Positions 17,709 to 25,876 of a stretch of DNA of 64,000 nucleotides are shown piece after piece. Made by a program: the position numbers and the translations under genes. Position 1 is the stretch's first letter. Every line of letters begins with the position of its first letter. Origin of the DNA: Adhaeribacter terrigena (lineage in GTDB: Bacteria > Bacteroidota > Bacteroidia > Cytophagales > Hymenobacteraceae). Under the pieces are notes generated by a model. That model was not told the origin of the DNA. It did not search any database and was given only the letters and a program-made list of their open reading frames with translations. Location of the stretch: the NCBI RefSeq assembly GCF_016623615.1, contig NZ_JAEHFX010000010.1, forward strand, positions 89,982-153,981. Reading direction: 5' to 3'.

Positions 17709-18161
17709 TTAAGCCTGGTTGGGAGAATCAGGATCCGGCTTGTTAACCGGCTCTATCCGGATCTCGTTCTGCCGGTCTACCTGTATTTCTTCTTTGCGCA
17801 GAGTAATCTTTTGCGGGTTAGCCGGCGTTTCGGTGCGGTGGCGCGTTACCCGCACTTCTTCTACCAGCCGGAGACGTTTTACCAGTACTTCTTCCAGCAC
17901 CGGGTAAATGGTTGTATCGCCCTCCTGCCGTACCTCCGGAATAACTTCTACAAACTGATCAATGGGTACGTGTTCTACAGTAACGGTTTCGTGGATCAGG
18001 GGCGCATGAATTTCGTGTTCTTCTTCGTGCACTTTTTTTAAAAGGCGCAAGTTACCCGTCTCAACAATGCGTTTATCTATTTTTAATTGCTCTTCTATTA
18101 TTGGTAGCTTTTCCGTTCTTTCGGAACCTTCCTGATTAAATTCTTCCGGGTGCTTTTCCAT
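17709..18161 (-). CDS. YsnF/AvaK (DUF2382) domain protein, short form
   Basis: A 150-residue stress-type protein made of one DUF2382 domain. It opens with a charged leader, then LPIIEEQLKIDKRIVETGNLRL, the start of the domain. Alternating EV/VE strands and TVTVEHVPIDQF follow, and the protein ends with ITLRKEEIQVDR. No signal or membrane segment is seen. The domain is common in proteins induced by dehydration, oxidative or general stress in soil bacteria and cyanobacteria, with no known activity. A divergent cluster 170 bp away holds a second DUF2382 protein, suggesting shared regulation. Confidence 0.85.
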   Translation of the reverse strand: MEKHPEEFNQEGSERTEKLPIIEEQLKIDKRIVETGNLRLLKKVHEEEHEIHAPLIHETVTVEHVPIDQFVEVIPEVRQEGDTTIYPVLEEVLVKRLRLVEEVRVTRHRTETPANPQKITLRKEEIQVDRQNEIRIEPVNKPDPDSPNQA

Positions 18162-18333
18162 ATGCTTTACGTTTAGCCTGCCCTATCCTTACGACCAGCA
18201 GCTGTGCGGGTTTAACATACCAGAACCACGAGCAACTATTTAATTTTATCAAGATAAAATATAAAAACTTAATGCTGAAGCTGCCGTAAATTGGCGGGTA
18301 TAAACCTTGATTTTTCACTAAACCCTAAAACAG

Positions 18334-18558
18334 ATGGCTGAATTACATGTACAACCAAAACGCAGCAACCCCTGGTGGTTGTGGTTGATCCTTGCCCTGG
18401 TAGTTATCGGCTTGCTTTATTATTTCCTGCGCGACCGTGGCACCACGGATATGAATGACCGGGATGAAATAGAGCGTGACACCACTGGCAACACTACGGC
18501 GCTGGTTACCCCGCTGGAAACGCAGCCATTTTATTCAGAATTTAAAAGAATTGCCTGA
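18334..18558 (+). CDS. Small single-pass membrane protein
   Basis: A 74-residue protein with one membrane helix at about residues 14-31 (WWLWLILALVVIGLLYYFL) after a short basic N-terminus, then an acidic, Thr-rich tail. No family recognised. It lies 138 bp ahead of the PRC-barrel/DUF2382 gene in the same direction and may belong to the same stress unit. The tryptophan-rich opening is typical of small stress membrane proteins, but nothing more can be said. Confidence 0.65.
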   Translation: MAELHVQPKRSNPWWLWLILALVVIGLLYYFLRDRGTTDMNDRDEIERDTTGNTTALVTPLETQPFYSEFKRIA

Positions 18559-18696
18559 CCTGCCGTTGCCGGGCATTATAATGAAAGGAATTAGTTTTCC
18601 CATCTGTTCAATTCCCGGTCCTTCCCTGCTTATCAATTGTGTAAAAGAGCCCGGCTCATGTGCTCTTTCGTGTAACTATATTAAAAGGAATAACCA

Positions 18697-19647
18697 ATGG
18701 ATCAGAATACCCATAACCGCTTGCTTAGCTTAAGCGAAAGCAATTTTGAAATTGCCGATAACGAACCCAAAATAGTTGGCTGGACCATAAAAGACCAGCA
18801 GGGCCGCACAATTGGCGAAGTAGAGGATCTGCTTTTTGATGCCGAATCCCGGCAGGTGCGTTACATCGTAATGGATCTGGAAGGCAATGCGCTGGATCTG
18901 GAACCCCGCGACGTTTTAGTACCGATCGGGCTTGCCGAATTACACCCTTCTGACGATGATGTGATCTTGCCGGGCGTTACTGCAGAACACCTTCGGGCCT
19001 TGCCTTTATACGAAAAAGGCAAATTTACCCGCGAAATGGAAACTGCCGTGGTAAACACGTACCGGGGCGCGACAGGAGCCGGAACCGATCCGGACTTTTA
19101 CAAACAGGAACATTTCGATGAAGATAAAGCTTTCAGAAACCGTTCCGGCAGCAGAACAGACGCAGTTCCGGTAATTGAAGAGCAAATGAAGGTTGGTAAA
19201 AAAGAAGTAGAAACCGGCGCAACCCGGCTTCGGACCCGCATTGTAGAAAAACCGGTTCAGGAAAATGTTACCCTGCACGAAGAACACGTAAAAGTGGAAC
19301 GCAACCCGGTAAACCGTCCGGTAACGGATGCTGACATCAAGACCTTTAAAGAAGGCGAGATCGAGATCAAGGAACACGCCGAGGTACCGGTGGTAGGCAA
19401 AGAAGCGCGCGTTGTGGAAGAGGTTAACCTGAAAAAAGAAGTAACCCAACGGGATGCTACGGTGGAAGGCACCGTTCGGAGCACGGAAGTAAAAGTGGAG
19501 AGCACCAACCCGAACATGCCGCCTAACCAGCAGCCCCCTAATTCCCCGCCTAATATGAATCCGAATCCGAACCGGAATCCGAATGACCCGAATAACCCAA
19601 ATGACCCGAATCATCCGGATAACCTCAATAATCCGAACCGTACCTGA
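18697..19647 (+). CDS. PRC-barrel plus DUF2382 (YsnF-like) stress protein
   Basis: A two-domain protein of 316 residues. Residues about 25-115 form a PRC-barrel (VGWTIKDQQGRTIGEVEDLLFD ... VRYIVMDLEGN ... VLVPIG). Residues about 150-270 form a DUF2382 domain (VPVIEEQMKVGKKEVETG ... NVTLHEEHVKVER ... AHVEVPVVGK-like strands). The tail is low complexity, Asn-Pro-Asp repeats. The ribosome site AAAAGG is well placed before the ATG at 18697. The protein lacks a signal peptide. PRC barrels often act as assembly modules; with the neighbouring short DUF2382 protein this looks like a stress-response pair. Function unproven. Confidence 0.9.
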   Translation: MDQNTHNRLLSLSESNFEIADNEPKIVGWTIKDQQGRTIGEVEDLLFDAESRQVRYIVMDLEGNALDLEPRDVLVPIGLAELHPSDDDVILPGVTAEHLRALPLYEKGKFTREMETAVVNTYRGATGAGTDPDFYKQEHFDEDKAFRNRSGSRTDAVPVIEEQMKVGKKEVETGATRLRTRIVEKPVQENVTLHEEHVKVERNPVNRPVTDADIKTFKEGEIEIKEHAEVPVVGKEARVVEEVNLKKEVTQRDATVEGTVRSTEVKVESTNPNMPPNQQPPNSPPNMNPNPNRNPNDPNNPNDPNHPDNLNNPNRT

Positions 19648-19668
19648 TCAGGTTTACCGGAAAAAGAT

Positions 19669-19697
19669 AAGGCAGCTCTTTAGAGTTGCCTTTTTTA
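19669..19697 (+). terminator. Terminator of the PRC-barrel gene
   Basis: AAGGCAGCTCT / AGAGTTGCCTT hairpin (one G-U pair) followed by TTTTTT. Confidence 0.8.
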
Positions 19698-19841
19698 TTG
19701 CCGTTGTTTTTAAGGAATTTCTATTTTGATTTTATCTTCCGTTTCTTTCAAAACGGCATCTGGAATGGCCAAATAATGAATTGGGTTTTTTCTTAAGTTG
19801 ATGGCCTTGGGGGTGGTTTTACGCAAGCAGAATAACGCTAC

Positions 19842-19869
19842 ACTTTTTCCCTTCAAAACCCTACCGTTT
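19842..19869 (-). repeat. Bipartite motif copy
   Basis: Minus-strand copy AAACGGTAGGGTTTT, spacer, AAAAAGT in the 370-bp gap before speA. The rest of that gap holds only the promoter listed next. Confidence 0.6.
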
Positions 19870-19975
19870 CCGCGTGTAAAAAATCCTGTCCATCTTAAAA
19901 ATCCTGAAAACCGGGTGCAAAAAAAACCTGCCGGATAACGATAATAATTTTAACTCGTTTTAGGTTAGTTGTTCA

Positions 19976-19983
19976 TACCTTTG
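19976..19983 (+). promoter_or_regulatory. Probable -7 promoter element of speA
   Basis: TACCTTTG matches the Bacteroidota -7 consensus TANNTTTG, 35 bp upstream of the start codon. A matching -33 TTTG is not obvious. Confidence 0.4.
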
Positions 19984-20017
19984 TACCGCAAATTTTTGCC
20001 TTAACCACAACCAGTAA

Positions 20018-21412
20018 ATGGATAAATACATCGATCTGATCAATCAGACGTTCGATTTCCCGACCGAAGAATTCCGGGTGGAAAACAACGAGCTTTTTTT
20101 CAATGAGATCCCCATGATGGAGATCGTGAAGGAATACGGCACGCCGCTACGCCTCACGTATCTGCCCAAGATCAGTTCCCAGATCCAGAAAGCCAAGCTG
20201 CTCTTTAAAGAAAGCATGGAAAAACTGAATTACCAGGGAAGTTATACCTATTGCTATTGCACCAAATCGTCGCATTTTAGTTTTGTGCTGGAAGAGGCGC
20301 TGAAAAATAATATTCACATCGAAACGTCTTCATCCTTCGATATTCCGATCATCCGGTCGTTGTACGAAAAAGGCAAAGTAGACAAAGATATTTTTGTGGT
20401 TTGTAACGGTTACAAGCGTGAGCTGTACCGCAACTACATCACCGAAATGATCAACGACGGTTTCCACCACGTAACGCCGGTTATCGATAACCTGGAGGAA
20501 ATTGACCATTACATCGAGCACGTTACGCAGCCTTGCCAGCTGGGCATTCGCGTAGCTTCCGACGAGGAACCGAAATTCCAGTTCTATACCTCGCGCCTCG
20601 GCATTAATTACAACGATGTACTGAAGCTGTATAAAAAGAAGATCAAGGATAACCCGAATTTCCAGCTGAAAATGCTGCATTATTTCATTAATACGGGCAT
20701 TAAAGATACGTCGTATTACTGGAGTGAATTAAGCCGCTTTGTGCACAAATACTGCGAGCTGAAAAAGATCTGTCCGGAATTAGATACGATCGATATCGGC
20801 GGCGGTTTCCCGATCAAAACTTCCATCCAGTTCGATTACAATTACCGTTACATGATCGAGGAAATTCTGCGCACCATCCAGCGGATCTGCAAGGAAGAAG
20901 AGGTGCCGGAACCGAACATTTTCACCGAATTCGGGATCTATACCGTGGGTGAAAGCGGCGCGCACGTGTACTCCATCCTGGATACCAAACTGCAGAACGA
21001 CAAGGAGCTTTGGTATATGATCGACGGGTCGTTTATTACCAATCTGCCGGACACCTGGGCTTTGAACCAGCGTTATATTCTCATGGCCATAAACCAGTGG
21101 GATAAACCGTACCAGCGCCTCAACCTCGGCGGCCTCACCTGCGACAGCCAGGATTACTACAACTCCGAAATGCACTCGTTCCAGGTGTTTTTGCCGAAGT
21201 TCAAAAAGCAGGAAACCGAACCGCTTTACATCGGCTTCTTTCATACGGGCGCCTACCAGGAAAGCCTCAGCGGCTACGGCGGCATCAAGCACTGCCTCAT
21301 CCCGTCGCCAAAACACGTGATCATCGACCGCGAAGAAGACGGGACTTTGAAAACGTGGTTGTTTGCGGAAGAACAAACGCAGGAATCGATGCTGAAAATT
21401 CTGGGATACTAA
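20018..21412 (+). CDS. speA: Biosynthetic-type arginine decarboxylase (fold III PLP enzyme)
   Basis: A PLP enzyme of the alanine-racemase-fold decarboxylases, converting arginine to agmatine as the first step of polyamine synthesis. The PLP lysine is in CYCTKSSHF near residue 80. The phosphate-binding glycines are in DIGGGFPI near residue 267, and a second-subunit region is GESGAHVYSIL. At 464 residues it is the shorter Bacteroidota form, not the 630-residue enterobacterial SpeA. Relatives such as diaminopimelate or carboxynorspermidine decarboxylase share this fold, so substrate is inferred from overall resemblance. A perfect hairpin follows. Confidence 0.8.
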   Translation: MDKYIDLINQTFDFPTEEFRVENNELFFNEIPMMEIVKEYGTPLRLTYLPKISSQIQKAKLLFKESMEKLNYQGSYTYCYCTKSSHFSFVLEEALKNNIHIETSSSFDIPIIRSLYEKGKVDKDIFVVCNGYKRELYRNYITEMINDGFHHVTPVIDNLEEIDHYIEHVTQPCQLGIRVASDEEPKFQFYTSRLGINYNDVLKLYKKKIKDNPNFQLKMLHYFINTGIKDTSYYWSELSRFVHKYCELKKICPELDTIDIGGGFPIKTSIQFDYNYRYMIEEILRTIQRICKEEEVPEPNIFTEFGIYTVGESGAHVYSILDTKLQNDKELWYMIDGSFITNLPDTWALNQRYILMAINQWDKPYQRLNLGGLTCDSQDYYNSEMHSFQVFLPKFKKQETEPLYIGFFHTGAYQESLSGYGGIKHCLIPSPKHVIIDREEDGTLKTWLFAEEQTQESMLKILGY

Positions 21413-21455
21413 TTTGGTCGCTGGTATCAGGTAACTGGTATCCGGATTTTTTTTA

Positions 21456-21498
21456 AAAACGCTATACTTTTCTGATGAAAAAGTATAGCGTTTTTTTA
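21456..21498. terminator. Hairpin terminator, full-palindrome copy of the dispersed motif
   Basis: AAAACGCTATACTTTT and its exact complement separated by a 6-nt loop, followed by TTT. It is the best preserved of five full palindromes built from the window-wide motif. Confidence 0.85.
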
Positions 21499-21732
21499 TG
21501 CCCCGAACTTAAACATTCTGGCAGCCAAACAATTATAGTTACGTTACCTGCAATTCCCAAACCAAAGGCTATCGTTAAAAACTAACTTCCTGCCTTTGCA
21601 GGAAACATGTAACAGTTTAATCGGCTTCAGGAATTGCTTTTGGTTTAAATACAGGCAGGTTCATGAATTCAACAACGCGTTCCTATACTTTTAAGCCCGA
21701 TCAAAATTCATGAATACTATAAAATCAGAAAA

Positions 21733-22443
21733 ATGAAAAAAGCAGCAGCAGAATTTATTGGAACCATGTGGTTAGTTTTAGGTGGCTGCGGCAGCGCAGT
21801 TTTAGCGGCGGCCTTTCCCGAATTGGGAATTGGGTTCGTGGGCGTTTCCCTGGCTTTTGGTTTAACGGTACTTTCCATGGCCTACGCCATCGGTCACATA
21901 TCGGGTTGCCATTTAAACCCGGCCGTTTCCATTGGTTTATGGGTGGGCGGACGCTTCGATAAAAAAGACCTTTTGCCTTATATTGTAGCCCAGGTTTTAG
22001 GCGGCATTGCCGGAGCCGGCATTCTTTACCTGATTGCCAGCGGCAAACCGGGTTTTGAGCTCGGTGGTTTTGCGGCCAACGGCTACGGCGAACATTCGCC
22101 CGGCGGTTACTCGTTAACGGCCGCGCTGGTAACCGAACTGGTGATGACGTTTATGTTTATTTTCATCATCCTGGGTTCTACCTACCCGAAAGCGCCGGCC
22201 GGCTTAGCGGGCATTGCCATCGGTCTTTGTTTAACGCTGGTGCACCTGATCAGTATTCCGGTTACCAATACCTCGGTTAACCCGGCGCGGAGCACCAGCC
22301 AGGCCATATTTGTAGGCGGCTGGGCCATAGAGCAGTTGTGGTTGTTCTGGGTAGCTCCTATTGCCGGGGCCATTTTAGCCGGCTTGGTTTATCAATTCAT
22401 CAGCCCAAATGAGAGAACCGAAACGGTTGTGGTGAAGGCTTGA
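21733..22443 (+). CDS. aqpZ: Aquaporin Z-type water channel
   Basis: Inner-membrane channel of the MIP family. Both NPA boxes are intact: [11 protein letters not shown] near residue 63 and [10 protein letters not shown] near residue 180, the second followed by the Arg of the selectivity filter. His in ISGCHLNP and the narrow-filter residues suggest a water-selective aquaporin over a glycerol facilitator. Six hydrophobic segments in 236 residues fit. It has its own hairpin terminator and the 320-bp upstream gap shows nothing else. Confidence 0.94.
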   Translation: MKKAAAEFIGTMWLVLGGCGSAVLAAAFPELGIGFVGVSLAFGLTVLSMAYAIGHISGCHLNPAVSIGLWVGGRFDKKDLLPYIVAQVLGGIAGAGILYLIASGKPGFELGGFAANGYGEHSPGGYSLTAALVTELVMTFMFIFIILGSTYPKAPAGLAGIAIGLCLTLVHLISIPVTNTSVNPARSTSQAIFVGGWAIEQLWLFWVAPIAGAILAGLVYQFISPNERTETVVVKA

Positions 22444-22494
22444 TAAAACTGACACTCTTAACTTAGTACTAGGTTTAGATTAAGTTTCTTAATT

Positions 22495-22537
22495 GAAACG
22501 CTATACTTTTCTGCTGGGAAGGTATAGCGTTTTTTTA
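22495..22537. terminator. Hairpin terminator, motif palindrome copy 2
   Basis: AAACGCTATACTTTT / GGTATAGCGTTT with T-run, 50 bp after aqpZ. Confidence 0.8.
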
Positions 22538-22614
22538 TTTAGCAACGGCTTTGTTATACATTTAGATTTTATGTTATTTGAATGTAAATCTGTTTCTTAA
22601 TTAAAAGAAAAAAT

Positions 22615-23382
22615 ATGAAAGTATTTAAAACTATTGAAAACACTATTACCATCGCAGGAGAAAAAAGAGCCATCATAAAAAAAGACAATTATGAAAGCTT
22701 TTCAGAAAGTATTTTAGGCTTAGGCAATATTGAAAATAAATCCAATCTAATAAACGGTTTAAGTATAATGTTCGACTTAGAGGGGTTTACTAATTTTTGT
22801 AAACAAATAGACCCTCAACTTGCTGTACCAGAATATTTGAGCGAATTTTTAAAATGGATTTTCAAACAAATCAGGGAAGAGTTGATTGTACAAGAACATC
22901 CCGAAGGTTATGAACTTTATTCAGCTTTTCCATTTTTATCAAAATTCCTCGGTGATGGGTTATTATTTCTTTGGGATACTGAGAAAATGGCGGAGAATGA
23001 AATAACCAACATAGTCATTTCTATGCAGATTATTTGTAAAAAATATACAAATGAGTTTTATCCTGAAATTTCAAAAAAAATTGTAGACGCTCCAAAGAAA
23101 CTAAGATGCGGGATTGCTCGGGGTGCAATTTATTCTGTTGGAAATGGTGAGGATTTTGTGGGGCCATGTATAAATATGTCAGCGAGGTTACAAAAATTAT
23201 CTACTTTAGGATTTTGTTTTTCTCGTAGAGGAATTAATCCTGATTCAATGTCAAAAAAATGGAGTGAAAAATTTATTACAAAAAAGGTTAATATTAGAGG
23301 CATTGGAGAAAATGAAATTGTCGGAATTTTAAAAGAGGAATTTGATAATTTGACGGCAGAAGAAAAAAAGATTTTTAAATAA
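22615..23382 (+). CDS. Stand-alone class III nucleotidyl cyclase-like protein
   Basis: Resembles the catalytic domain of class III adenylate/guanylate cyclases. The first metal-binding region is FDLEGFTNFCKQ near residue 56 (Asp after the strand), and the second is KFLGDGLLFLWD near 110, where GDG carries the other Asp. GEDFVGPCINMSARLQ near 178 matches the dimer and transition-state segment. There is no receiver, membrane or other sensory domain. G+C is much lower than in neighbours and the gene sits between two copies of the same hairpin, so it was probably acquired. Similar stand-alone cyclases occur in Pycsar defence, but no effector gene is adjacent, so the role is open. Confidence 0.75.
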   Translation: MKVFKTIENTITIAGEKRAIIKKDNYESFSESILGLGNIENKSNLINGLSIMFDLEGFTNFCKQIDPQLAVPEYLSEFLKWIFKQIREELIVQEHPEGYELYSAFPFLSKFLGDGLLFLWDTEKMAENEITNIVISMQIICKKYTNEFYPEISKKIVDAPKKLRCGIARGAIYSVGNGEDFVGPCINMSARLQKLSTLGFCFSRRGINPDSMSKKWSEKFITKKVNIRGIGENEIVGILKEEFDNLTAEEKKIFK

Positions 23383-23445
23383 TAAAGCTTATAAAATATT
23401 CACCATTATTTTATTTAACTCACCCTGACAATTATAGTCTATCTC

Positions 23446-23490
23446 CAAAACACTATACTTTCTCACCCAAAAACCATAGCGTTTTTTTAT
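23446..23490. terminator. Hairpin terminator, degenerate motif copy 3
   Basis: AAACACTATACTTT ... ATAGCGTTTTTTTA, a mutated version of the same palindrome, after the cyclase gene. Confidence 0.6.
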
Positions 23491-23532
23491 TCCCGAAAAT
23501 TCCGCAACTCTAAACTACCACCATTTAACCTG

Positions 23533-23700
23533 CTCTTTGGAGTCTTCCGCAGGAGGACTTCAAAGTTAAAATGAAACAAGCCGTCTCTGACGGCGCTACT
23601 ACACGCAAATAAACTTCCCGGGAAATCGTGGTGGCGTACGGAAGTCGGAGACTTCCAATTCCATGTATAAGTTTTCAGTCCTCCTCCGGAAGACTAAAAA
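23533..23700. repeat. Cluster of short palindromes
   Basis: Contains a long imperfect stem at 23536-23566 (CTTTGGAGTCTTCC against GGAGGACTTCAAAG) and a perfect GGAAGTC / GACTTCC hairpin at 23640-23656. No gene is seen between 23491 and 23728. Relatives recur at 55.1 and 59.1 kb. Confidence 0.55.
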
Positions 23701-23728
23701 CAGCTACCTGATACTAAACACAGAAGCT

Positions 23729-23771
23729 AAAACGCTATACTTTCCCACCTTAAAAGTATAGCGTTTTTTTA
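23729..23771. terminator. Hairpin, motif palindrome copy 4
   Basis: AACGCTATACTTT / AAAGTATAGCGTT plus T-run, upstream of the SRPBCC gene where there is no upstream gene to stop, so it may be a repeat more than a working terminator. Confidence 0.7.
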
Positions 23772-23822
23772 TTCCCGGAAAATTCAGAACTTTAAACTCT
23801 AACCACCTCTAAACCAAGTTCT

Positions 23823-24263
23823 ATGAAAAGATTAAACTACACCGTAAGCATCAACGCCCCGAAAGCCAAAGTCTGGGAAACGCTTTTCAACGATGCCACC
23901 TACCGCGAATGGACCAGCGTTTTCGGCGAAGGTTCCCGGGCCGTTACTGATTGGAAAGAAGGCAGCAAAGTACAGTTCTTAGGCGGCGATGGCAGTGGCG
24001 GCATGTACAGCCAGATCCAGAAAGTTATTCCGAACGAACTGATGGAGATCAAACACCTCGGCGAAATAAAAGACGGCCAGGAACAACCCTCCGACCCCAC
24101 CACCCACAGCTGGTACGGCGCCATGGAAAACTACCATCTCTCCGAAACTAACGGCGTAACGGACCTGAAAGTTGAAATGGATACTGAAGAAAGCCACGAA
24201 GATTACTTCCGGAAAACCTACCCGGAAGCGCTGCAAAAAGTAAAAGAAATTGCCGAAAGGTAA
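23823..24263 (+). CDS. SRPBCC (AHSA1/START-like) protein
   Basis: Small lipid- or ligand-binding helix-grip protein of 146 residues. Starts MKRLNYTVSINAPKAKVWETLFNDATYREWTSVF, the standard opening of AHSA1-like proteins. Then DWKEGSKVQFLGG and a strand-rich middle, ending in a long helix (YFRKTYPEALQKVKEIAE). No catalytic residues; ligands are unknown. Monocistronic, ended by a hairpin shared with the convergent Fur-family gene. Confidence 0.85.
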   Translation: MKRLNYTVSINAPKAKVWETLFNDATYREWTSVFGEGSRAVTDWKEGSKVQFLGGDGSGGMYSQIQKVIPNELMEIKHLGEIKDGQEQPSDPTTHSWYGAMENYHLSETNGVTDLKVEMDTEESHEDYFRKTYPEALQKVKEIAER

Positions 24264-24287
24264 TGGATAATCTAAAAACCAATTCTG

Positions 24288-24329
24288 AAACGCTATCCTT
24301 TTTTACCTAAAAAGGATAGCGTTTTTTTA
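24288..24329. terminator. Bidirectional hairpin terminator, motif copy 5
   Basis: AAACGCTATCCTTTTTT / AAAAAGGATAGCGTTT followed by T-run, between the convergent SRPBCC and Fur-family genes. The left arm has CC and the right arm GG, a compensatory change relative to the other copies, so base-pairing has been kept. Confidence 0.85.
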
Positions 24330-24345
24330 TGCCCGAAATTTACCT

Positions 24346-24720
24346 TTAAGCGCAGGCTTTGCAATAACCCGTGAGCAGGCAATTCATGCTTTCAACCCGG
24401 TAACCCGCCGGAATTTTAACCTTCACTTCTTCCTGCAAACATTCAACCTTCTGGCAATTCAGGCAGCGGAAATGAAAATGGTCGTGATGGTGATGCGTTT
24501 CCTGGCAACCTTGGCAAAGCGCAAAGTAACTCTTCCCGTCGTCCGAAACGATCTTATGCACCAGGCCATCTTCGCAAAAACTGTTCAGTACCCGGTAAAC
24601 CGTAACCCGGTCCATGGTTCCTTTCAGGGTTTGCTCGATCAGTTCCTGGCTCAGGGCCGCCTGGGAAGTATTCAGTAAATTCAGGACGGCTTGCTTGGCG
24701 GGGGTGTTCCGGCGTTTCAT
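24346..24720 (-). CDS. Fur-family metalloregulator
   Basis: A 124-residue transcription repressor of the Fur family. The winged helix is VTVYRVLNSFCEDGLVHKI near residue 38. The metal region reads HHHHDHFHFRC, with CLNCQ and a later YCKACA giving two CXXC pairs for a structural zinc. The His cluster is typical of Zur/Fur sensors, but the metal cannot be told. A 15-bp dyad overlaps its promoter region, so autoregulation is likely. The divergent flavoprotein gene starts 161 bp away and may share the operator. Confidence 0.85.
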   Translation of the reverse strand: MKRRNTPAKQAVLNLLNTSQAALSQELIEQTLKGTMDRVTVYRVLNSFCEDGLVHKIVSDDGKSYFALCQGCQETHHHHDHFHFRCLNCQKVECLQEEVKVKIPAGYRVESMNCLLTGYCKACA

Positions 24721-24730
24721 AAATTATTAA

Positions 24731-24745
24731 TGCAATTGAGTTGCA
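24731..24745. promoter_or_regulatory. Putative Fur-family operator
   Basis: TGCAA-N5-TTGCA dyad, 10 bp upstream of the Fur-family start codon in the divergent promoter region. TGCAA arms are seen in operators of several Fur-family members. Inferred from position and symmetry. Confidence 0.45.
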
Positions 24746-24881
24746 ATAATAAAAACAATATTTAACTTTACCAAACCCAAAGGCAGCTATAGCTATTTTC
24801 AGCAGAAAAATGCCGAAATAAAGCAAACCTGGTTTACCGGTTTTAGTTCGCCTTCTCCTGTTTAATACCAAATCCAAACCG

Positions 24882-25790
24882 ATGAAAGAAACACTCCTTT
24901 ACGACGTGATCATTACAGGCGGCAGCTATGCCGGGTTGGCTGCCGCCATGAGTTTAGGCCGCGCTTTGCGCCGGGTCCTGGTTATCGATTCCGGGCAACC
25001 ATGCAACCGGTTCACGCCGCACTCCCATAATTTTTTAACCCAGGATGGCAAAGTGCCCGCCGAAATAGCTGCACTGGCCAGAGAACAGGTAGCCAATTAT
25101 AAAACCGTAGAATTCCACGCTGGGCTGGCCGTTTCCGGAACTAAAAACGCTACCGGATTCGAGGTAAAAACCCAAACCGGCGAAACGTTTAACGCCAGAA
25201 AACTGATCTTCGCCACCGGTTTAAAAGATCTGCTGCCGGAAATAGACGGGTTTGCAGAATGCTGGGGGAAATCCGTAATTCACTGCCCTTACTGCCACGG
25301 TTATGAAGTCCGGAATGAAAAAACTGCCATGCTGGCCAACGGAGATCAGGCTATGCATTACGCCCAACTGCTTCGCAACTGGACAAAAGAACTGACCTTA
25401 TTAACCAATGGAAAAGCGGACCTGACCGAAGAGCAAAAAGCAAAGTTAAAGCGGAATCAGATAGAATTAATAGAAACCGAAATCCTGAACCTGGAACAGA
25501 CAGACGGCCAGATCCAACGCGTAGTTTTCAAAGACCATTCCCGGTTGCCGGTAAAAGCCCTTTACCACCGCCCGGAATTTGAGCAGCATTGTAAAATTCC
25601 GCAGCAGCTGGGTTGTGAGCTTACCGAAGCTGGCTTTTTAAAAATTGACCCCATGCAGCGAACCACCGTGCCGGGCGTTTATGCCTGCGGCGATAATGCG
25701 ACGATGAGGGCAGTTGCCATGGCCGTGGGAACCGGAATGGCAACCGGCGCCATGGTGAACAACGATCTTTGCACCGAAGAATTTAACTGA
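24882..25790 (+). CDS. Thioredoxin reductase-like flavoprotein
   Basis: FAD/NAD(P)H oxidoreductase of 302 residues. FAD site near residue 12 (GGSYAGLAAAMSLGRA), redox pair in HCPYCHGYE near residue 143 (CXXC as in thioredoxin reductases), and the closing FAD motif PGVYACGDNATMRAVAMAVG. The NAD(P) region lacks the classical GGGxSA box (MLANGDQAMHYAQLL), which separates it from true TrxB and links it to the TrxR-like/gliotoxin-type group common beside regulators. It is divergent from a Fur-family gene, suggesting metal- or redox-linked expression. Partner unknown. Confidence 0.85.
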   Translation: MKETLLYDVIITGGSYAGLAAAMSLGRALRRVLVIDSGQPCNRFTPHSHNFLTQDGKVPAEIAALAREQVANYKTVEFHAGLAVSGTKNATGFEVKTQTGETFNARKLIFATGLKDLLPEIDGFAECWGKSVIHCPYCHGYEVRNEKTAMLANGDQAMHYAQLLRNWTKELTLLTNGKADLTEEQKAKLKRNQIELIETEILNLEQTDGQIQRVVFKDHSRLPVKALYHRPEFEQHCKIPQQLGCELTEAGFLKIDPMQRTTVPGVYACGDNATMRAVAMAVGTGMATGAMVNNDLCTEEFN

Positions 25791-25876
25791 TCGGCACGTC
25801 ATAATTTTGAACTTGAGAAAAAAAATTTTGGATCAACTCTCCGGTCAAACTATAAAGGCCCGGATTCCCGGAGTAA

